DNA from: Variovorax sp. YR752
GTDB taxonomy: Bacteria > Pseudomonadota > Gammaproteobacteria > Burkholderiales > Burkholderiaceae_C
Length of the DNA stretch: 64,000 nt
Direction of reading: 5' to 3'
Assembly: GCA_945860785.1 (NCBI GenBank)
Contig: CAMATD010000003.1
Span: 1-64,000, forward strand
The notes under the pieces are model-generated. The model made no database searches. It worked only from the letters and a program-made list of their open reading frames with translations, and was not told where the DNA came from. Position 1 is the stretch's first letter; each line of letters starts with the position of its first letter. Below are positions 63,416 through 64,000 of this stretch, piece by piece. A program made the position numbers and the translations under genes.

Positions 63416-63479
63416 AAACAAGGGCTCACCCCCAGGCTGCGCGCACTGCGTGTCGCTTCTCCTACCTCCTACCGGGGGC

Positions 63480-63516
63480 AACACCTGAGGCCCGGCAAAG
63501 CCGGTTCCTCGGTGTT
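63480..63516 (+). repeat. Structured repeat family R3, copy 2
   Basis: AACACC-T-GAGG-C-CCGGC-AAA-GCCGG-TT-CCTC-GGTGTT between convergent genes. Confidence 0.8.
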
Positions 63517-63522
63517 TCCCGA

Positions 63523-64000
63523 TCAAGGCGCTGCGGCCTTCGGCGCGGGCAGCCACGCGAAGGCCACAATGCCCAGCACCAGCAGCGTGGCGATGGTGGC
63601 CAGCACGGCCGTCAGCGGATCGCCGCCATGCGCCGCGGCGATGGAAGCCGCGACACTCGTGCCCCACTGCATCAGTGCGACGCCGAGGAACATCGCCATC
63701 GTGAAGACAGCCATCGCGCGCCCGGTGAGCGTGACGGGGTAGGCCACCCGCACGTCGGCGTACTGCCAGACGATGAAGCCCGAGAGCACGCCGATCAGCA
63801 CCATGCCGAAGATGTCGAGCCAGGCCGAGTGCAGCACGGCGATGAGCGCGAAGAGCGCGGCGTAGACCAGCCCGCAGATCACGATCCAGCGGCGGCGCGC
63901 GGCACCGTCGCGGTCGAAGCGCCCGAACAGCGGCGCGCCGACGAGCGAGATCACCGACACCACCAGCGCGACGTTGCCGCTCTGCACCAGTGAGTAGCCG
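63523..64000 (-). CDS. MFS transporter C-terminal part (cut by window end)
   Basis: TM-rich ORF 63523..63987 open to the window edge. Confidence 0.75.
   Translation of the reverse strand, partial: GYSLVQSGNVALVVSVISLVGAPLFGRFDRDGAARRRWIVICGLVYAALFALIAVLHSAWLDIFGMVLIGVLSGFIVWQYADVRVAYPVTLTGRAMAVFTMAMFLGVALMQWGTSVAASIAAAHGGDPLTAVLATIATLLVLGIVAFAWLPAPKAAAP

Noticed and set aside
1-64000. CRISPR arrays, tRNA/rRNA genes, transposases, prophage
   Set aside because: No regularly spaced repeats, tRNA-like or transposase sequences seen by eye; a scan with dedicated tools would be needed to exclude small ones.

Overview
High-GC (~68-70%) betaproteobacterial chromosome, most like Variovorax/Comamonadaceae judging by protein character and repeats; genus not proven. 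Main blocks: (1) 196-15101, minus strand: part of a type VI secretion cluster (tssK-tssL-tssM-tagF-PpkA-like kinase) continuing into a MltA, a sigma-like protein, a one-TM protein, a caspase-family protein and an Hcp-like protein. (2) 15256-22551: two tandem PhnD-like periplasmic proteins, two hybrid histidine kinases and another periplasmic binding protein. (3) 24487-33773, minus: a two-partner secretion operon (TpsA, TpsB) headed by a TPR-CHAT protease-like gene. (4) 33962-45210: lipoprotein nuclease, KatE catalase, transglutaminase, LigD and Ku (NHEJ), deacylase. (5) 45365-64000: rpe, apaG, Gcr-type 'recombinase', antiporter, YbdK, thiL, a catabolic block (LysR, TctC, FAD monooxygenase, MFS), pgpA, cinA, nitroreductase-like, LysR, GNAT, MFS. 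The most interesting non-coding signals are three families of structured intergenic repeats, two of them with changing stems and conserved loops, and a spaced TAGTCC-N8-TAG motif 105-137 bp upstream of three operons. About 15 genes carry single-base frameshifts or TAG stops, which look more like sequencing error than real decay. All calls come from reading sequence and ORF translations by eye; no searches were run.
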